Made by a program: the position numbers and the translations under genes | Origin: Frateuria edaphi | GTDB lineage: Bacteria; Pseudomonadota; Gammaproteobacteria; Xanthomonadales; Rhodanobacteraceae | Direction: 5' to 3' | NCBI RefSeq assembly: GCF_021117405.1 | Contig: NZ_CP088251.1 | Location: 186,001-250,000, forward strand | DNA length: 64,000 nucleotides | Part shown: positions 17,505-26,386 of the stretch, one piece after another | Layout: each line of letters opens with the position of its first letter | Position numbering within the stretch: position 1 is the stretch's first letter | The notes under the pieces: model-generated | The model's input: the letters and a program-made list of their open reading frames with translations, nothing else | What the model was told of the DNA's origin: nothing | Database searches by the model: none

Positions 17505-18353
17505 ATGAAGCGCTTGCTGTTGGGGATGGCGGGTTTGCTGCTGGCCGGCATGGCGTTGGCCGCTGGGCCGCGTGCGACCCGCGAGAAGGTCGAGGCCAGC
17601 ATGGTGGTCACCGGCTCGATCGGCGTGACGCCACAGGGAACGGTCCTTGGCTACACGCTGGACCATCCGGAAAAGCTGCCGCCGCTGGTCGCCGACCTGA
17701 TCGGCAAGGCGGTTCCAGGCTGGACCTTCCAGCCGGTGCTGCGCGACGGCAAGCCAGTGGCCGCCAAGGCGCGCATGAGCCTGCGCGTGGTCGCGCAGCC
17801 GATCGGTGACGGCAAGTTCCGGGTCGGCGTGCGCAGCGCGTGGTTCGGGGATCCGGGCCGGGGCATCAGCAAGGACAAGGGCACGCCGCCGCGCTACCCG
17901 ATGCAGGCCATCCGTGGTCGGGTCGAAGGGACGGTCTACGTCGCCTTGCGCCTGGATCGCGAGGGCCGGGTGTCCGACGCCGCCGCCGAACAGGTCAACC
18001 TCCGCGTGATCGCCAGCGACAACGAGATGAAACACTGGCGCGAGGTGTTCGCCAAGGCCACCTTGAACGCGGCGCGGCTATGGACGTTCAGTCCGGCCGA
18101 TCCCTCCGACCACGCGCCCTACCGCGACGTCACGGTGCCGGTGGCCTACGAACTGCACGTCGGTCCCGCCCCGACCGCACCCAGCCCCGAATCGAAGTAC
18201 GGCCAATGGCAGACCTACGTCCCCGGACCGCTCGAGCCGGTGCCGTGGAGCGATGCCGACCGCATGCTCACCGGCGGCGTGGATGCGTTGCCTGACGACG
18301 GCGTCTTCGGTGCGTCGAGCCTGTCGCTGCTCACGCCACTGGATCGGGGCTGA
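17505..18353 (+). CDS. Exported protein with TonB C-terminal-like domain
   Basis: A 282-residue protein with a cleavable signal (GMALA-AG near residue 20) instead of the N-terminal anchor and Pro-rich spacer of genuine TonB. Residues around 125-230 contain the TonB C-terminal pattern PPRYPMQAIRGRVEGTVYVA, then LRLDREGRVSDA and a WTFSPA strand. It may bind TonB boxes or act in another envelope process; since no transmembrane anchor remains after cleavage, energy transduction is unlikely. ATG 17505 has GGGGAGG 10 bases upstream. It belongs to a run of plus-strand envelope genes. Confidence 0.7.
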   Translation: MKRLLLGMAGLLLAGMALAAGPRATREKVEASMVVTGSIGVTPQGTVLGYTLDHPEKLPPLVADLIGKAVPGWTFQPVLRDGKPVAAKARMSLRVVAQPIGDGKFRVGVRSAWFGDPGRGISKDKGTPPRYPMQAIRGRVEGTVYVALRLDREGRVSDAAAEQVNLRVIASDNEMKHWREVFAKATLNAARLWTFSPADPSDHAPYRDVTVPVAYELHVGPAPTAPSPESKYGQWQTYVPGPLEPVPWSDADRMLTGGVDALPDDGVFGASSLSLLTPLDRG

Positions 18354-18420
18354 GCGGCCAGTTCAGGCGCCGTTGACGCACGGGCGGGTATCGCTGAGGT
18401 CCCTTTCCGGGACGACACCG

Positions 18421-19173
18421 ATGCGCCTGCGGCTCCTGTTTGCCAGCTTGATCCTTGCCACCGCCCTGCCGGTCCTGCACGCGCAGGACCTGGGCGATAC
18501 CTGCCACGCCAGCAGCAGTTACGACCTGACGGTGAAGCCGGACAGCCTGCTGTTCGATCGCGCGCAGCCGGCGCCTTTCCACGTGCAGGTCGCCGATGGT
18601 GTCCTGAGCACCGACGGCCAGCCGGTACGCCTGCATGCCGAAGCGCAGGACCGGCTGGTGTTGTTCGAGCGCGAGCTGCGCGCGCTGGTCCCGCGCGTGC
18701 GGGCGGTGGCCGATTCGGGTGTGGACCTGGCGGTGCGCGCCGTGCACGAGGAGGCCGCCGGCATGCAACTGGCGCCCGCCACCCTGGCCGAGCTCGACCG
18801 GCGATTGGCCGCGCATGCGACGCAGCTCAAGCAGCGCATCGCCCAGAGCAACAGCACCCATGACTGGCAGGGCGATGCCGCCCAACAGCTTGCCGACCGC
18901 ATCGTCGGCGACCTGGCGCCGCTGGTTGCCGCCGACCTCGGCCAGCAGGCCCTGGCCGCCGCCATGAACGGCGATCTGGCCGAGGCCGCGCGCCTGCGCG
19001 ACGAGGCGGCGGACCTGACCACGCAGCTGCAGCCGCGGCTGCAGCGCCGCATGCAGGGCTTGCGCCCGCAGGTCCAAGCGCTGTGTCCTTCGATCCAGCG
19101 GCTGGCCGATCTGCAGCAGGGCGTGCGCGGAGCCGATGGGCAGCCGTTGAACCTGGTGCGGGTCGGACCCTAG
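18421..19173 (+). CDS. DUF2884 (YggN-like) periplasmic protein, copy 1
   Basis: A 250-residue exported protein with a signal peptide to about residue 21 (VLHAQ). The DUF2884 pattern is visible: an N-terminal Cys-containing CHASSSYDLTVKP, a block reading LFERELRALVPRVRAVADSG, a long helical middle and a C-terminal ALCPSIQRLADLQ. E. coli YggN is the namesake; its role is unknown. A second, better-conserved paralogue is encoded at 20814. The weak ribosome region before ATG 18421 (GGGACGACACCG) suggests modest translation. Confidence 0.78.
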   Translation: MRLRLLFASLILATALPVLHAQDLGDTCHASSSYDLTVKPDSLLFDRAQPAPFHVQVADGVLSTDGQPVRLHAEAQDRLVLFERELRALVPRVRAVADSGVDLAVRAVHEEAAGMQLAPATLAELDRRLAAHATQLKQRIAQSNSTHDWQGDAAQQLADRIVGDLAPLVAADLGQQALAAAMNGDLAEAARLRDEAADLTTQLQPRLQRRMQGLRPQVQALCPSIQRLADLQQGVRGADGQPLNLVRVGP

Positions 19174-19345
19174 CCCCGCCCCGAGGCGTTCCCTGCAGGG
19201 GTACGGCCCGTGCGCAGGCGTGAACCCGAACGCCGCCTGACGGGCGATGCACAGCGAGCCCCGCCGCCGGCGCGAGTTAATCCGCGGCTAAGTGCGCAAG
19301 GCCGACCATGGTCGCCCACCTCGATACCCCAAGGAGCCGCTCGCC

Positions 19346-19786
19346 GTGGCCCCACGCCCCCAAACGCTGTTCAACGCGCTGATCCGCCAGGGCATCGACC
19401 TGCGCGCGATGTACCGCGACGCTTCGGACCAGGCCAGCGAGCCGGGCCTGCGCGTGGTGCTGGGCGAGAACGCGAGCGCGCTGGACCAGGTGATCGCCGA
19501 CCTGCAGGGCCAGGTCAGCCACCTGGGCGGTACGCCGGCCCGGCGCGGTCGGCTGGGGGGATCCGCGCGGCGCCAGTTGATCGAATGGCTGCTGCCGGAC
19601 ACGCCGCGCCGCGATACCGCCTGGATCGCCCGGCTGGCGCACGGCGAAGCCGCCCTCGTGCACGCCTTCGAAGAAGGCCTGCAGCGCGCCACGCCGGAGG
19701 CCGCGCTGGTGCTGCGCCGCCAGCTGCCGCGGCTGCAGGGCATCCACCTGGACATGCATAGCCTGGCCCGCGCCCGGCGCTGCTAA
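19346..19786 (+). CDS. DUF2383/PA2169-type four-helix-bundle protein
   Basis: A 146-residue helical protein of the ferritin-like DUF2383 group. The pattern is LFNALIRQGIDLRAMYRDAS, then LGENASALDQVIADLQGQV, and the acidic helix ARLAHGEAALVHAFEEGLQR. Members are often linked to stress responses; no metal role is established. The start GTG at 19346 is chosen because AAGGAG sits 9 bases upstream; an ATG further upstream lacks a ribosome site. It stands between the first DUF2884 gene and the DUF924 gene. Confidence 0.7.
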   Translation: MAPRPQTLFNALIRQGIDLRAMYRDASDQASEPGLRVVLGENASALDQVIADLQGQVSHLGGTPARRGRLGGSARRQLIEWLLPDTPRRDTAWIARLAHGEAALVHAFEEGLQRATPEAALVLRRQLPRLQGIHLDMHSLARARRC

Positions 19787-19823
19787 GCTCCGCCCACCCG
19801 GGGCGGGCCCAGGGAGAATCGGC

Positions 19824-20396
19824 ATGACCGCAACCGCGCAGGATGTACTGGATTTCTGGTTCGCCGACGAGAATACGGTGCGCTGGTTCGTGCGCGATCC
19901 CGGGTTCGACGAGGTCGTCCGTGCACGCTTCGGTCCCACGTGGGAAGCGGCCACCACGGGCGCGCTGGACCTGTGGGCCATCACCCCGCACGGCTGGCTC
20001 GCACTGCTGATCGTGCTCGATCAATTCAGCCGCAACATCCATCGCGGCGACGCGCGCGCCTTCGCCCAGGACAACCGGGCCCAGTCACTGGCGCTGGAAG
20101 GCCTGGAACGGCGCGACGATGAAGCGCTGGCGCCGCTGGAGCGCGTGTTCGCCTATCTGCCGCTCGAGCACGCCGAGGATCTCGCGTTGCAGTGGCGTTC
20201 GGTGACGCTGTTCCGCGCGCTCGCCCTACAGGCCTCGCCCAACGCGCGCGGGCAATATGAGAATTTCCTCGACTACGCGCGCCGGCACTGCGAAGTGGTC
20301 ACGCGCTATGGCCGCTTCCCGCATCGCAATGCGTTGCTGGACCGGCCCAGCACGCCGGACGAAGAGGCCTATCTCGCGGAGGGTGGCGGCTTCTAG
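19824..20396 (+). CDS. DUF924 family protein
   Basis: A 190-residue TPR-like helical protein of DUF924. Hallmarks are the N-terminal VLDFWFADENTVRWFVRDPG, the central LIVLDQFSRNIHRGDARAFA and YLPLEHAEDLALQ, and the C-terminal RYGRFPHRNALLDRPSTPDE. These are the family's invariant blocks, so the gene looks intact, but its function is unknown across bacteria and eukaryotes. ATG 19824 has AGGGAGAA 7 bases upstream. The next gene begins 31 bp after its stop. Confidence 0.9.
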   Translation: MTATAQDVLDFWFADENTVRWFVRDPGFDEVVRARFGPTWEAATTGALDLWAITPHGWLALLIVLDQFSRNIHRGDARAFAQDNRAQSLALEGLERRDDEALAPLERVFAYLPLEHAEDLALQWRSVTLFRALALQASPNARGQYENFLDYARRHCEVVTRYGRFPHRNALLDRPSTPDEEAYLAEGGGF

Positions 20397-20427
20397 CGTG
20401 CGTCGTCGATTCCACGGAGGGAACGAC

Positions 20428-20715
20428 ATGCGCACCATCCTGATCGGCAGCCTGTGGCTGCTCGCCTTTGCCGCAACCGCGTCCGACACCTTGCGCGTGG
20501 GCAGCCACCTGCTGGTGGCCGGCGACAGTGCCACGCAGGTGCGCGAACTGCTGGGCCGGCCCACACGGGTGACCCACCAGCGCGCGCGACGCCTCGGCCG
20601 CGGCGTCGTGGTGGTGACGCCCGCCAGCGAAAGCTGGGTCTATCGCGACGATGGGCGCGAGATCACCGTGACGCTGGTCGACGGTGTGGTGTCTGACATC
20701 GAGCAGCATCCGTGA
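20428..20715 (+). CDS. DUF2845-like exported small protein
   Basis: A 95-residue protein with a short signal peptide (residues 1-18, FAATA-SD). The mature part follows the DUF2845/SmpA-like pattern: LRVGSHLLVAGDSATQVREL, LGRPTRVT, a strand ending SWVYRDDGREITVTLVDGVV, and a final SDIE. Such domains monitor or bind partners in the envelope. ATG 20428 has ACGGAGGGA 6 bases upstream. It is 31 bp after the DUF924 gene and 98 bp before the second DUF2884 gene. Confidence 0.7.
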   Translation: MRTILIGSLWLLAFAATASDTLRVGSHLLVAGDSATQVRELLGRPTRVTHQRARRLGRGVVVVTPASESWVYRDDGREITVTLVDGVVSDIEQHP

Positions 20716-20813
20716 GCTTTCGGGCATGACCGATGGCACGGCATGACGCCTGGCCCATGTCTGCGGCTCGGTGCCGCGGGAAGCTGGCGCCATCGTCACC
20801 GGGGAGCCGTCCC

Positions 20814-21629
20814 ATGCGCACGCTGATCCTTTCCCTCGCAATCGCCACCGGCCTGGTGCTGGGCGCGCCGGCGCAGGCGGGCGGCCTGCACGTCAACCAC
20901 GAACAATGCAGCTTCGGCACCGACTACGACGAGCTGGTCAAGCCCGAGGGCATCACCTTCGAGCGCCAGGATGGCAAGCCCGGCAGCGTGTTCATGCATG
21001 AGGGCGCACTGCGCATCGACGGTCGTGACGTGGCCGTGTCGGCCGCCGACGCGAGCCGCCTGCGCGAGTACGAAAGCCAGGTGCGCAGCCTGTTGCCCGA
21101 AGTCACCTCGATCGCCCGCGAGGGCGTGGACATCGGCTTCGACGCGCTCACCACGGTGGTCGCCAGCTTCGCCGACGACCCGGCCGAGCGCACGCGGCTG
21201 ACGACCGAGCTCAACGAGCAGCACAGGCAGGCCCTGACCAAGATCGACAGCGGCCTGGGTCATGGCGAGTGGCGCCAGCACAGCGTCGAGGACCTGATGG
21301 AAAACCAGGTCGGCCATGCGGTCGAGTCGCTGGTCAGCACGGTCACCGCCAAGGCGGTGAAAGCCGCGCTGAGCGGCGACCAGAGCCAGGCGGCCGCGCT
21401 GGAAGCGCGCGCCGACTCGCTGGACCGCAGCATCGACCAGCAGGTGGATGCACGTGCGGACAAGCTCAGCGAACGCGCCGAGGCGCTCTGTCCGCGCATG
21501 GCCCGGCTCGATGAGTTGCAGCAGCAGTTCGAATTCCGCCTGAAGGACGGCTCGCGCCTGGCGCTGGTCGACCATCAGCCGGAGCATGACAACGAGGCTT
21601 CCGCCAAGACGAAGCCCCAGACCCGCTAG
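20814..21629 (+). CDS. DUF2884 (YggN-like) periplasmic protein, copy 2
   Basis: A 271-residue exported protein (signal to about residue 22, AQAGG). It carries the same framework as the 18421 product: CSFGTDYDELVKPEGITFER, LREYESQVRSLLPEVTSIAR, EGVDIGFDALTTVVASF and ALCPRMARLDELQQQFEF. The middle is predicted to be long amphipathic helices, and the C-terminus is hydrophilic. The pair suggests an old local duplication now interrupted by three genes. GGGGAG lies 8 bases before ATG 20814. A strong intrinsic terminator follows 60 bp after the stop, so this is probably the last gene of the 18421-21629 run. Confidence 0.82.
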   Translation: MRTLILSLAIATGLVLGAPAQAGGLHVNHEQCSFGTDYDELVKPEGITFERQDGKPGSVFMHEGALRIDGRDVAVSAADASRLREYESQVRSLLPEVTSIAREGVDIGFDALTTVVASFADDPAERTRLTTELNEQHRQALTKIDSGLGHGEWRQHSVEDLMENQVGHAVESLVSTVTAKAVKAALSGDQSQAAALEARADSLDRSIDQQVDARADKLSERAEALCPRMARLDELQQQFEFRLKDGSRLALVDHQPEHDNEASAKTKPQTR

Positions 21630-21689
21630 CCGTCCCACGGCCTGCGGGCCGGCCGCTCCTCCACACCACACCCCAAGTGCGGCCATCCG

Positions 21690-21728
21690 CCGCGCCGGTT
21701 TCCCCAGACCGGCGCGGTGTTTTTTTTT
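21690..21728 (+). terminator. Intrinsic terminator after the second DUF2884 gene
   Basis: A 10-bp perfect stem (CCGCGCCGGT with ACCGGCGCGG), 8-base loop TTCCCCAG, then TG and nine Ts. It has the polarity of the plus-strand genes ending at 21629. Confidence 0.92.
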
Positions 21729-21876
21729 GCTCTCACGACTCGCGGGAGCCCACCTGTGGCCATGCCCGTCGTCGTGACCCGGGCCACAGGCATCACCTCC
21801 GGGCAGGCTCTTGCAGAAGCATCGTCTCGAATGCCCCTGTTAGGCTTCGCGGCTGGTTCGTACGCGGAGTGACGCC

Positions 21877-22719
21877 ATGCCCGACCTGCTTGCCCGGATC
21901 CATTTTTCCGAGAACGCCACGCAGCTGGGGATCAACATCCTCATCGCCCTGCTGATCCTGCTGATCGGCAGCTGGCTGGCGGCGCGCATCGCCAACCTCG
22001 TCCAGCGGGCGATGCACCGCGCGAGCGTGGACGAAACCCTGATCGGCTTCCTGCGCAACCTGATCTATGGCGTGCTGGTGGCGGTGCTGGTGGTCAGCGC
22101 GCTGATCACCGCGGGCGTGCCCTCGGCGCCGCTGGTCGCCGCGCTGGGCGCCAGCGGCCTGGCCATCGGGCTGGCCTTGCAGGGTTCGCTCAGCAACCTG
22201 GCCTGGGGCGTGCTGCTGATCGTGTTCCGGCCGTTTCGCGCGGGCGACTTCATCCATGCCGGCGGCGTGGAAGGCACGGTGGAGACGGTCAACCTGATGT
22301 ACACGCAGCTGGTGCTGCCGGACAACCGCGAGGCGATCGTGCCCAACGCCAAGATCGGCGGCGACGCGATCATCAACGCCAACCGGCGGGGTACGCGCCG
22401 GTTCGAGCTGAAGGTGGGCATCGGCTACAAGGACGACATCGGCCAGGCGATCGGGGAGATCGACAAGCTGTTCGCTGCCGACCCGCGCATCCTCAAGGAA
22501 CCGCCGCCGAGCGTGGTGACCGGCATGCTGGCCGAAAGCTCGGTGGAACTCATCATCCGCGCCTACACGCGCAGCACGGACCTGTGGGCGGCGCAGACCG
22601 AGCTCTTGCGCAAGATCAAGGAGCGTTTCGACGAGGCGGGCATCAGCATCCCGTTCCCGCAGCGCGAGCTGACCGTGGTGCAGGGCACGTTGCCGGACGG
22701 GAGCAGAAAGGCGGGTTGA
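21877..22719 (+). CDS. Small-conductance mechanosensitive channel (MscS family)
   Basis: A 280-residue MscS-type channel that gates on membrane tension to release solutes after osmotic downshock. Three transmembrane helices lie in the first 125 residues. The pore helix is GASGLAIGLALQGSLSNLAW, followed by the MscS beta-domain entry FRPFRAGDFI and the conserved VLPDNREAIVPNAKI. The length equals E. coli MscS (286). GGAGT lies 6 bases before ATG 21877. It is isolated behind the terminator at 21690 and followed by a palindromic repeat. Confidence 0.93.
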   Translation: MPDLLARIHFSENATQLGINILIALLILLIGSWLAARIANLVQRAMHRASVDETLIGFLRNLIYGVLVAVLVVSALITAGVPSAPLVAALGASGLAIGLALQGSLSNLAWGVLLIVFRPFRAGDFIHAGGVEGTVETVNLMYTQLVLPDNREAIVPNAKIGGDAIINANRRGTRRFELKVGIGYKDDIGQAIGEIDKLFAADPRILKEPPPSVVTGMLAESSVELIIRAYTRSTDLWAAQTELLRKIKERFDEAGISIPFPQRELTVVQGTLPDGSRKAG

Positions 22720-22725
22720 GCGGCC

Positions 22726-22790
22726 GTAGGGTGGGCTCTAGCCCACCGCACGTCCGCGCAAGCATGCGGTGGGCTGAAGCCCATCCTGTG
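22726..22790. repeat. Double palindromic repeat, GGTGGGCTNNAGCCC family
   Basis: Two small hairpins in tandem: GTGGGCTCTAGCCCAC at 22731-22746 and GGTGGGCTGAAGCCCATC at 22769-22786. They are themselves arranged as a larger inverted repeat (ACCGCAC...GCGGTG). It fills almost the whole space between the convergent 3' ends of mscS and the ABC-M1 gene, like a REP/BIME element acting as a bidirectional mRNA end. Confidence 0.75.
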
Positions 22791-22794
22791 ATGC

Positions 22795-25700
22795 TTATTG
22801 CACCGTCACCGGCCGCCGGTTGTCGCCTGACACGCGGTCGATCAATTCGTTGAACGGGTCGATGCCCGCCTCGGCGGGCGTCCCGTCCACGGTCACGGTG
22901 AGGGTGCTGTCGCCCGCCGGCAGCAGGCGCTTTTGCAGGTACAGCGGCTTGCCGTCGCGGCCCCTGACCGGCGAGGCGGCGAACACGCCGATGTCCACAG
23001 GCACGTCCGGTTCGGCCGGGGTCTCCTTGCCGGTACCGTCGACGTGGACCTTGCCCGCGTGCACCTTCAGGGTCACCGCGTAGCGACCGTCGGGCAGCTT
23101 TTTCGCGGTGGCCTCGCCGGTGCGGTTGTCGAACAGCGTGATCTTCCAGAACAGGTCGTCCAGCAGCCCCTTCCACTTCGGGTCCAGCGCCCGGGCGAGC
23201 GTGTCCATGAAATCCTGCGAGCTGGGGTAGGGCGGGCCGCGGAACTGCCAGTCGAGCAGGAACTGTTTCAGCGCCCGGTCGAACACGTCCTCGCCGACAT
23301 AGTCCTGCAGCGCGTAGAACACCAGCGAGCCCTTGTTGTAGTGGATGTACTGCTGGTTCTCGACCTTTGCCAGCGGCTCCTCGGCGACCTTCTCGGTGGC
23401 GCGGCTCATCAGATACCTGTCCAGCTCGTACTTGAGGAACTTGCGCATCTGGTCGGCGCCGTACCTGTGCTTCATCACCATCAGCGCCGAGTACTGCGCC
23501 AGCGATTCGCTGAGCATGGTCGAACCCTGCATGTGCGCGCCGATCACCTGGTGGGCCCACCACTGGTGAGCGACCTCGTGCGCGGTCACGTAGTAGACGT
23601 AGTCGACCTTGGACCGGTCGCGCAGGTCGGCGATGAAACCCACGCCTTCGGAATAGGGAATCGTGTTGGCGAAGGACTGTGCGAAGTGCGCGTAGTTGGG
23701 GGACTCCAGGATCCGCACCTGGCGGTACTGGTAGGGCGTGAAATGGGCCTGGTAGTAGGCCAGCGCGTCCCGGGTCGCCTGGATCATGCGCTCCACGTTC
23801 CAGGCGTGTGCGGGGTTGTAGTAGACCTCGATGGCGATGCCGTCGTAGCTGGCCTTCTTCACTGCGTAGCGCGCGGACAGCCAGGCGAAGAAGTCCAGCA
23901 TCGGCCGGTCGGCGGCATAGGTGAAATAGCGGCGACCGTTGGCGGTCCAGCTTCGGGTGAGGTAGCCCGGCGCCAGCGCGATCTGGTCGGCGGCGGTGGA
24001 GACGGTGGTCTCGAAGTCGATCCAGTCGGCGTCGTTGCTGACGTAATTGTCGCCCAGCGCCCTGGTGTCGCCCAGCTTCGGCATGCGCGGCACGTCGGGC
24101 GGCAGGCCGTACTTGCGCCGATCGCCGCGGTCGGTCAGCTGCGCCTCGCTCTGGTAGCCGAAGCGCGGCAGCACCTGGCTGTTGAAGAAGCTGCCGTTGG
24201 CGACCAGGAACTGGCCGGATGGCTCGTTGGTGAAACCGCGCGGGGCGTACTCGATGTCGAAATCGAAATCCATCGAGGCACCCGGCGGTAGCGGCCGCTC
24301 CAGGCGGTAGATCGCGTAGCCCAGGCGCGTGTCGTGGCTGATCGTCTCGTGCGGCGCGAACTTGAGCGACTTCAAGGCGAAGTGGGTATCGAAGTTCACG
24401 TGCAGCCTGTCGATCGGCCTGCCGCTTCGGTTGACCAGCGTGTAGTGCCCGCGGATTTCGAGCCGCCGCTGGTAGGGATAGATGTCCACGTCGGTCTTGA
24501 CCGCCGTGATGCGCGGCTGTGGCAGGCCGTCGTATTTCGAATACTTCTTCTCGTAATCGGCGCGCTGGCGCGTCTCGTCGTCGCTGCTGGAGTAGTGGTT
24601 GAGCACGTTCGTGTTGTAGAAGATCCAGGCGCCGGTCGCGACGAAGCCGGCCAGCGCCAACCCCAGCGCGACCGCGGCCGGACGGCGCAGCCGCGCTCGG
24701 GCCTCCTGCAGACGTTCGCGCCAGGTGGTGCCGGTGCCGCGCACGTTGAACAGTGCCGCGACCACCAGCATCGCCGCCGCCGCAAATCCCCAGTAGAGGT
24801 CGAACCACAAGGCGGCGGCCAGGAAATGGCCGAAGCCGTTCATGTCCGAATACGGCACCGACGAAGCGTGGCCGAAAACGTACAGGTTGTGCTCCCAGTG
24901 CAGCAGCGGGAAGCCGATCAGCGAGGCGACCAGCCACACGATGCCCAGCAGGTAGCCCATGAACTTGCTGCCGGCCAGCGTCTGGAACAGCAGCATCAGC
25001 ACTGACAGCAGCACGAACGGTGCCGCATCCAGCCCCAGCATGGCCAGGTACAGGCCCGGTTCCAGTCGCGTGTAGCCGTGGGCGAGCTGCCAGGCGATGC
25101 CGACCAGGTCGCCGACCAGCAGGTACACCAGCACCACGGCGACCAGTGCGAGCAGGCGCGCGGTGAGCGGCAACCAGTCCGGCAGCGGGAACGCATCGAC
25201 CACCTCGGCGGTGCGCCGGTCGCGCTCGCGCCAGACCAGCTCGCCCGCGTAGAAGGTCACGATGATCGCCAGCAGCCACTGGAAGCTGCCCTGGATCGTC
25301 TCCAGCACCGTGTGCGTGACCGGGTAGACCGGTGTGCCGTAGAAGTCGCCGGCGAAGGCCAGCGCGAACAGCAGGTTGACCAGCCCGAACACCAGCATGA
25401 CCAGGAACGGCACGCCGCGCAGCACCTGCCCGACGTCGAACGCCAGCAGCTCACGCAGCTGTGCGAGATGGGCGCGCAGGTCGTGCGCTAGCCGCACGGC
25501 CGGCAGGCCGCTGCGCACCGCGCCGGGCATCGGGCGCAGCAGCGGCGGCTCGGCGCGGGGCTTGCGCCCGGGCATGCGCAGCCCCTCGCGGTCGGTACGG
25601 AAGAGCGCGAACGCGGTGCCGGCCAACAGCACCGAGACGCCCAGCCAGAGCAGCCGGTTCCACAGCAGCAGCCCTTCCAGCGGCGGCAGGCGATGGTTGA

Positions 25701-26382
25701 GCTCGTCGGCGGACCAGTAGCGCGTGACGATGCCCAGCGTGCGGCCCCCGAAGGGATCGAGCATGGCCGCCACGATGTGATGGTTGACGTCCCGGGTCAG
25801 CAGTCCCGACAGCGACAGCAGCACGATGAAGGCGATGATGCCGATGTAGGTGGCCAGTAGCGAGCGGGTCACCGTCGCCAGCAGGAACAGCAGCGAGGTC
25901 ACGAACAGCATGTCCGGCAACACCATCACGCCGAATGCCCAGGCGTAGCCGTGCCATCCGGGCGGACCCAGCCGCGTCGGGTCGACCCACGGCATCGCCC
26001 CGCCCAGCGCCACGCCCAGCGCCACCGCCAGCATGATCGCCACCGCCGCCGCGTAGCCGGCGGCCAGCCGGCCGCCGAGGTAGGCGCCGCGGCTGACCGG
26101 CGTGGCGAACACCAGTTCGGCGGTGTCGTGGTCGAAATCGCGCAGCGCGGCGCCGGCGACGAACACGCCGCCGGCCAGCATGCCGAAGATCGTGAAGGCA
26201 CTGACCAGCCGCGCGATCACCATCGGCGCGTTGCGCAGCACGTTGCCGCTGGCGCCGCCCATCACGACCGCGTCGGTGCTGGCCACCGCGAAGGCGAGCC
26301 CGCCGAAGGCCAGCGCCATGATCCAGAACAGCGGCGCGCGCCATTGCTGGCGCCATTCGAAGCGGAAGACCTCCCCCAGCAT
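22795..26382 (-). CDS. ABC-2-type permease fused to M1-family metallopeptidase
   Basis: A 1195-residue inner-membrane protein. The first ~570 residues hold two sets of about six transmembrane helices of the ABC-2 permease type (opening MLGEVFRFEWRQQWRAPLFW). After a final anchor near residue 575, the C-terminal ~600 residues form an M1 peptidase module. Its zinc site is HEVAHQWW (His935, Glu936, His939), with the third ligand Glu959 in MLSES 19 residues later. A canonical GXMEN exopeptidase motif is not apparent; ANTIPYSEGVGF occupies that place. The ATPase gene ends 4 bp upstream of this start, so the two form one transporter. The peptidase domain is predicted on the periplasmic side; its substrate is unknown. 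Confidence 0.88.
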   Translation of the reverse strand: MLGEVFRFEWRQQWRAPLFWIMALAFGGLAFAVASTDAVVMGGASGNVLRNAPMVIARLVSAFTIFGMLAGGVFVAGAALRDFDHDTAELVFATPVSRGAYLGGRLAAGYAAAVAIMLAVALGVALGGAMPWVDPTRLGPPGWHGYAWAFGVMVLPDMLFVTSLLFLLATVTRSLLATYIGIIAFIVLLSLSGLLTRDVNHHIVAAMLDPFGGRTLGIVTRYWSADELNHRLPPLEGLLLWNRLLWLGVSVLLAGTAFALFRTDREGLRMPGRKPRAEPPLLRPMPGAVRSGLPAVRLAHDLRAHLAQLRELLAFDVGQVLRGVPFLVMLVFGLVNLLFALAFAGDFYGTPVYPVTHTVLETIQGSFQWLLAIIVTFYAGELVWRERDRRTAEVVDAFPLPDWLPLTARLLALVAVVLVYLLVGDLVGIAWQLAHGYTRLEPGLYLAMLGLDAAPFVLLSVLMLLFQTLAGSKFMGYLLGIVWLVASLIGFPLLHWEHNLYVFGHASSVPYSDMNGFGHFLAAALWFDLYWGFAAAAMLVVAALFNVRGTGTTWRERLQEARARLRRPAAVALGLALAGFVATGAWIFYNTNVLNHYSSSDDETRQRADYEKKYSKYDGLPQPRITAVKTDVDIYPYQRRLEIRGHYTLVNRSGRPIDRLHVNFDTHFALKSLKFAPHETISHDTRLGYAIYRLERPLPPGASMDFDFDIEYAPRGFTNEPSGQFLVANGSFFNSQVLPRFGYQSEAQLTDRGDRRKYGLPPDVPRMPKLGDTRALGDNYVSNDADWIDFETTVSTAADQIALAPGYLTRSWTANGRRYFTYAADRPMLDFFAWLSARYAVKKASYDGIAIEVYYNPAHAWNVERMIQATRDALAYYQAHFTPYQYRQVRILESPNYAHFAQSFANTIPYSEGVGFIADLRDRSKVDYVYYVTAHEVAHQWWAHQVIGAHMQGSTMLSESLAQYSALMVMKHRYGADQMRKFLKYELDRYLMSRATEKVAEEPLAKVENQQYIHYNKGSLVFYALQDYVGEDVFDRALKQFLLDWQFRGPPYPSSQDFMDTLARALDPKWKGLLDDLFWKITLFDNRTGEATAKKLPDGRYAVTLKVHAGKVHVDGTGKETPAEPDVPVDIGVFAASPVRGRDGKPLYLQKRLLPAGDSTLTVTVDGTPAEAGIDPFNELIDRVSGDNRRPVTVQ

Positions 26383-26386
26383 GGCG

